Shown here: positions 62,206 through 64,000 of the stretch, piece by piece
Position numbering within the stretch: position 1 is the first letter of the stretch
Layout: each line of letters opens with the position of its first letter
Assembly: GCF_018449525.1 (NCBI RefSeq)
Contig: NZ_JAAVUS010000003.1
Span: 372,001 to 436,000, forward strand
From: Bradyrhizobium sp. dw_78
GTDB taxonomy: Bacteria > Pseudomonadota > Alphaproteobacteria > Rhizobiales > Xanthobacteraceae
Direction: 5' to 3'
DNA: 64,000 bases
Position numbers and translations under genes: made by a program
Notes under the pieces: model-generated
Databases searched by the model: none
The model's input: the letters and a program-made list of their open reading frames with translations, nothing else
Told to the model about the DNA's origin: nothing

Positions 62206-63030
62206 ATGGTTTTCGAACGAATTTTTCAACGCCGGAATCTGGACGACATGGTAGCCTTGGTCATGGCAGACGGCAGTCCCGGCGACGAAGGCAGGCTCGT
62301 TGTGAGCAATGCGGAAAGCGAAAGCGCCGCCGGCATCATGCTGGTGGAGTCCGAAGGACTTGTCCGGAATACGCCTAAACTCCTCGGTGGGCTGAACGAG
62401 GCGGATCGTCGGCGCGTACGCGATATCGGCCGGGAGGTCGTGTTCGAGGCCGACCAGCCGGTATGGCGCCAGGGCGACGTCCACGAGGGTATCTATCTCA
62501 TCAATTCCGGCAGAGTCCGGACATTCTATCTTGCCCCCTCCGGGCGAGAGGTTACGCTGGCCTATTGGTTTCCGGATAATTTTGTCGGTGGTCCGGATAT
62601 CCTGGGCGGCGGCACGCATATGTGGTGCTCTTCCGCTACCCAAAGGACCTCGGCCACTTTCCTGCCCGGACCGGCCCTCAGAAAGCTGACGTTGGAACAT
62701 GCGCCGATCGCGGTAGCGATGCTCGATGCGCTCGCGTTCAAGGCGCGGTGCTACTCAGCCATGGCACAAATGATGGGAACACGCTCCGCGACGGAACGGC
62801 TTGAACGCCTGCTGGCCTTTCTCGCGACCGTTTACGGCATGAAGGGCGATGACGGAATCATGATCGCGGCGTCCTTCACCCATGCCGAGTTGGCGAGCCT
62901 GATCGGATCGACGCGTCAATGGGTCACGACTCAATTCGCGCGGCTGCAGGATCGCGATATTCTTCGCTATAATCGCGGGCTTATTGTCGTTCGCGATCTT
63001 CCTGCCCTTGGCTTGTCCGGCCTCAAATAG
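62206..63030 (+). CDS. Crp/Fnr family transcriptional regulator
   Basis: 274 aa. An N-terminal tail of about 45 residues without cysteines leads to the cyclic-nucleotide-binding-like barrel ([34 protein letters not shown]) and the winged helix [20 protein letters not shown]. The absence of an Fnr-type Cys set argues against oxygen sensing by an Fe-S cluster. The start is uncertain (ATG 62206 or 62248). Divergent from the TRAP-like gene by 155 bp; overlaps the amidase stop by 8 bp, tail to tail. Confidence 0.87.
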   Translation: MVFERIFQRRNLDDMVALVMADGSPGDEGRLVVSNAESESAAGIMLVESEGLVRNTPKLLGGLNEADRRRVRDIGREVVFEADQPVWRQGDVHEGIYLINSGRVRTFYLAPSGREVTLAYWFPDNFVGGPDILGGGTHMWCSSATQRTSATFLPGPALRKLTLEHAPIAVAMLDALAFKARCYSAMAQMMGTRSATERLERLLAFLATVYGMKGDDGIMIAASFTHAELASLIGSTRQWVTTQFARLQDRDILRYNRGLIVVRDLPALGLSGLK

Positions 63031-64000
63031 CTGCCGAGCGTCTGCGCCGAGCCCTGCCTTGCGGGTGGGCGTCGCTTTTCCGCACCTCGGCCTCGAATCT
63101 CGATGCAAGCGAACCAAGCCGTTCGTCGGACCAGGCCGGCGCGAGCAATGTGACGCCCATGGGCACGCCGCAGGAAAGGATCCCGCTTGGAACGGCGATC
63201 GCACAAAGCTCCAGCAGGTTGGCGAAATAAGAATAGTGGCCCAGACGATTGTTGAACTCGATGGGATTTTCTTCCATTTGTTCGATCGTGTAAGCGCGGG
63301 CTGCCGTCGGCACCACCATCGCCGAGATCGACGAGAACAGCTTTTCGGCTCCGCGTTTCAACGAGGCCAGACGGTTCATGCTGTCGAATACCTGCGCCGC
63401 CGAAAAATTGTCGGCGACTTTCAGCACCTGATGGATCACGTCGAGCAGCGCATCCGGATGTTTCGATGCGAAAGGGCCGAGTGCTGAACGCCGTTCGGCG
63501 ATCCACGGGCCGCTGAACAAAAGCTGTCCCGCCTCCGCAAACGGAGCGAAGTCTATTTCCACCGGCTCGCCGCCGATGTCTGCAAGGCTGTCGCAGGCTT
63601 CTTCGTAAATCGATAGGCCTTCATCCATGCCGAAGAATTTCAGGTCACACTTTCCAAGCCGTCCGAAGGTGAATCGCTGACCGTCCACGGGCCGGACATC
63701 GGTTGTGCGGGCTGGCGCGTTTCGGCAATAGGGATCGTCGATATCAAAGCCGTCGATGATCCGCAGGATCTCCATCCCTTCCGAAACGCTGTCCGAGAAT
63801 ATCGATACACAATCGAGGGATCGGCAATTTGGCACCAGGCCTCGCGTCGACACGCGCCCGATGCTGGGCTTGATTCCGACGATGCCGTTGAAGCCCGCGG
63901 GGATCCTTCCCGAGCCGCCAGTGTCCGTCCCGAGCGCGAACGAGACGTGTTTCGCCGCGACGGCAACCGCCGATCCCGAGCTTGACCCTCCGGAGACGTA
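63023..64000 (-). CDS. Allophanate-hydrolase-type amidase (5' end outside window)
   Basis: 325 codons visible, open to the window edge. Amidase signature: [16 protein letters not shown] and [20 protein letters not shown], with Ser and cis-Ser; the Lys lies beyond the edge. The stretch [20 protein letters not shown] and the following [11 protein letters not shown] match AtzF/urea amidolyase amidases. The protein ends after [14 protein letters not shown] with no C-terminal allophanate-hydrolase domain, so only the malonamate-forming half would be present. May act on urea-derived or malonamide-like compounds. Confidence 0.85.
   Translation of the reverse strand, partial: YVSGGSSSGSAVAVAAKHVSFALGTDTGGSGRIPAGFNGIVGIKPSIGRVSTRGLVPNCRSLDCVSIFSDSVSEGMEILRIIDGFDIDDPYCRNAPARTTDVRPVDGQRFTFGRLGKCDLKFFGMDEGLSIYEEACDSLADIGGEPVEIDFAPFAEAGQLLFSGPWIAERRSALGPFASKHPDALLDVIHQVLKVADNFSAAQVFDSMNRLASLKRGAEKLFSSISAMVVPTAARAYTIEQMEENPIEFNNRLGHYSYFANLLELCAIAVPSGILSCGVPMGVTLLAPAWSDERLGSLASRFEAEVRKSDAHPQGRARRRRSAAI

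Noticed and set aside
1..64000. CRISPR arrays, rRNA genes, transposases or prophage genes
   Set aside because: Looked for and not seen: no regular spacer-repeat array, no rRNA core sequence and no recombinase or phage structural motif.

Overview
The window is high-GC alphaproteobacterial DNA and most resembles Bradyrhizobium or a close relative (Rhodopseudomonas/Afipia). The evidence is a gcrA homologue, the argD-argF-hslO order, a two-component Pho regulon next to pst, the PF06559-type dCTP deaminase, a SAM-II riboswitch and several families of intergenic palindromes. The genus call is recognition, not a database result.

Bases 1-19.8 kb look like conserved chromosome. First comes the phosphate cluster phoR(partial)-[Pho box]-pstSCAB-phoU-phoB, closed by a terminator-like palindrome. 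Next are the cell-cycle regulator gcrA (minus strand), a GANTC-rich divergent promoter, and argD-argF-hslO. A 0.7 kb repeat-like gap, apaG and an opgC-SGNH-SGNH operon for envelope glucan decoration follow. The section ends with metZ under a SAM-II riboswitch with a visible terminator/antiterminator, a dCTP deaminase and a winged-helix/TPR regulator.

Bases 19.8-64 kb are an accessory catabolic and transport region. From left to right it holds: (i) a Rieske ferredoxin, an unknown 118-aa protein, an amidohydrolase and an MFS permease, with a convergent LysR and a tRNA-Gly(CCC); (ii) a MarR regulator divergent from UbiX and UbiD family genes, a TctCBA tripartite transporter and a ThDP enzyme; (iii) on the minus strand, acyl-CoA ligase, DUF35 OB-fold protein and a thiolase-like protein, overlapping by 4 bp each; (iv) a divergent FAD monooxygenase, DUF2848 protein, cupin and GntR; (v) a cupin, LysR and alpha/beta hydrolase with a complete five-gene Liv-type ABC importer; (vi) an amidase, LysR and enoyl-CoA hydratase; (vii) a second complete Liv-type importer; (viii) a flavin reductase with an HpaB-like monooxygenase, then an SdhA/fumarate-reductase-like flavoprotein with a stand-alone [2Fe-2S] domain; (ix) a TRAP binding protein without a signal peptide, a Crp/Fnr regulator and a cut-off allophanate-hydrolase-type amidase.

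The parts list (ring hydroxylases, UbiD decarboxylase, CoA ligase, crotonase, amidases, several high-affinity importers, one regulator per module) suggests uptake and breakdown of aromatic, possibly nitrogen-containing, carboxylates. No substrate can be named from sequence alone. A mosaic of short palindromic repeat modules (called A-D here) sits in most gaps between transcription units.
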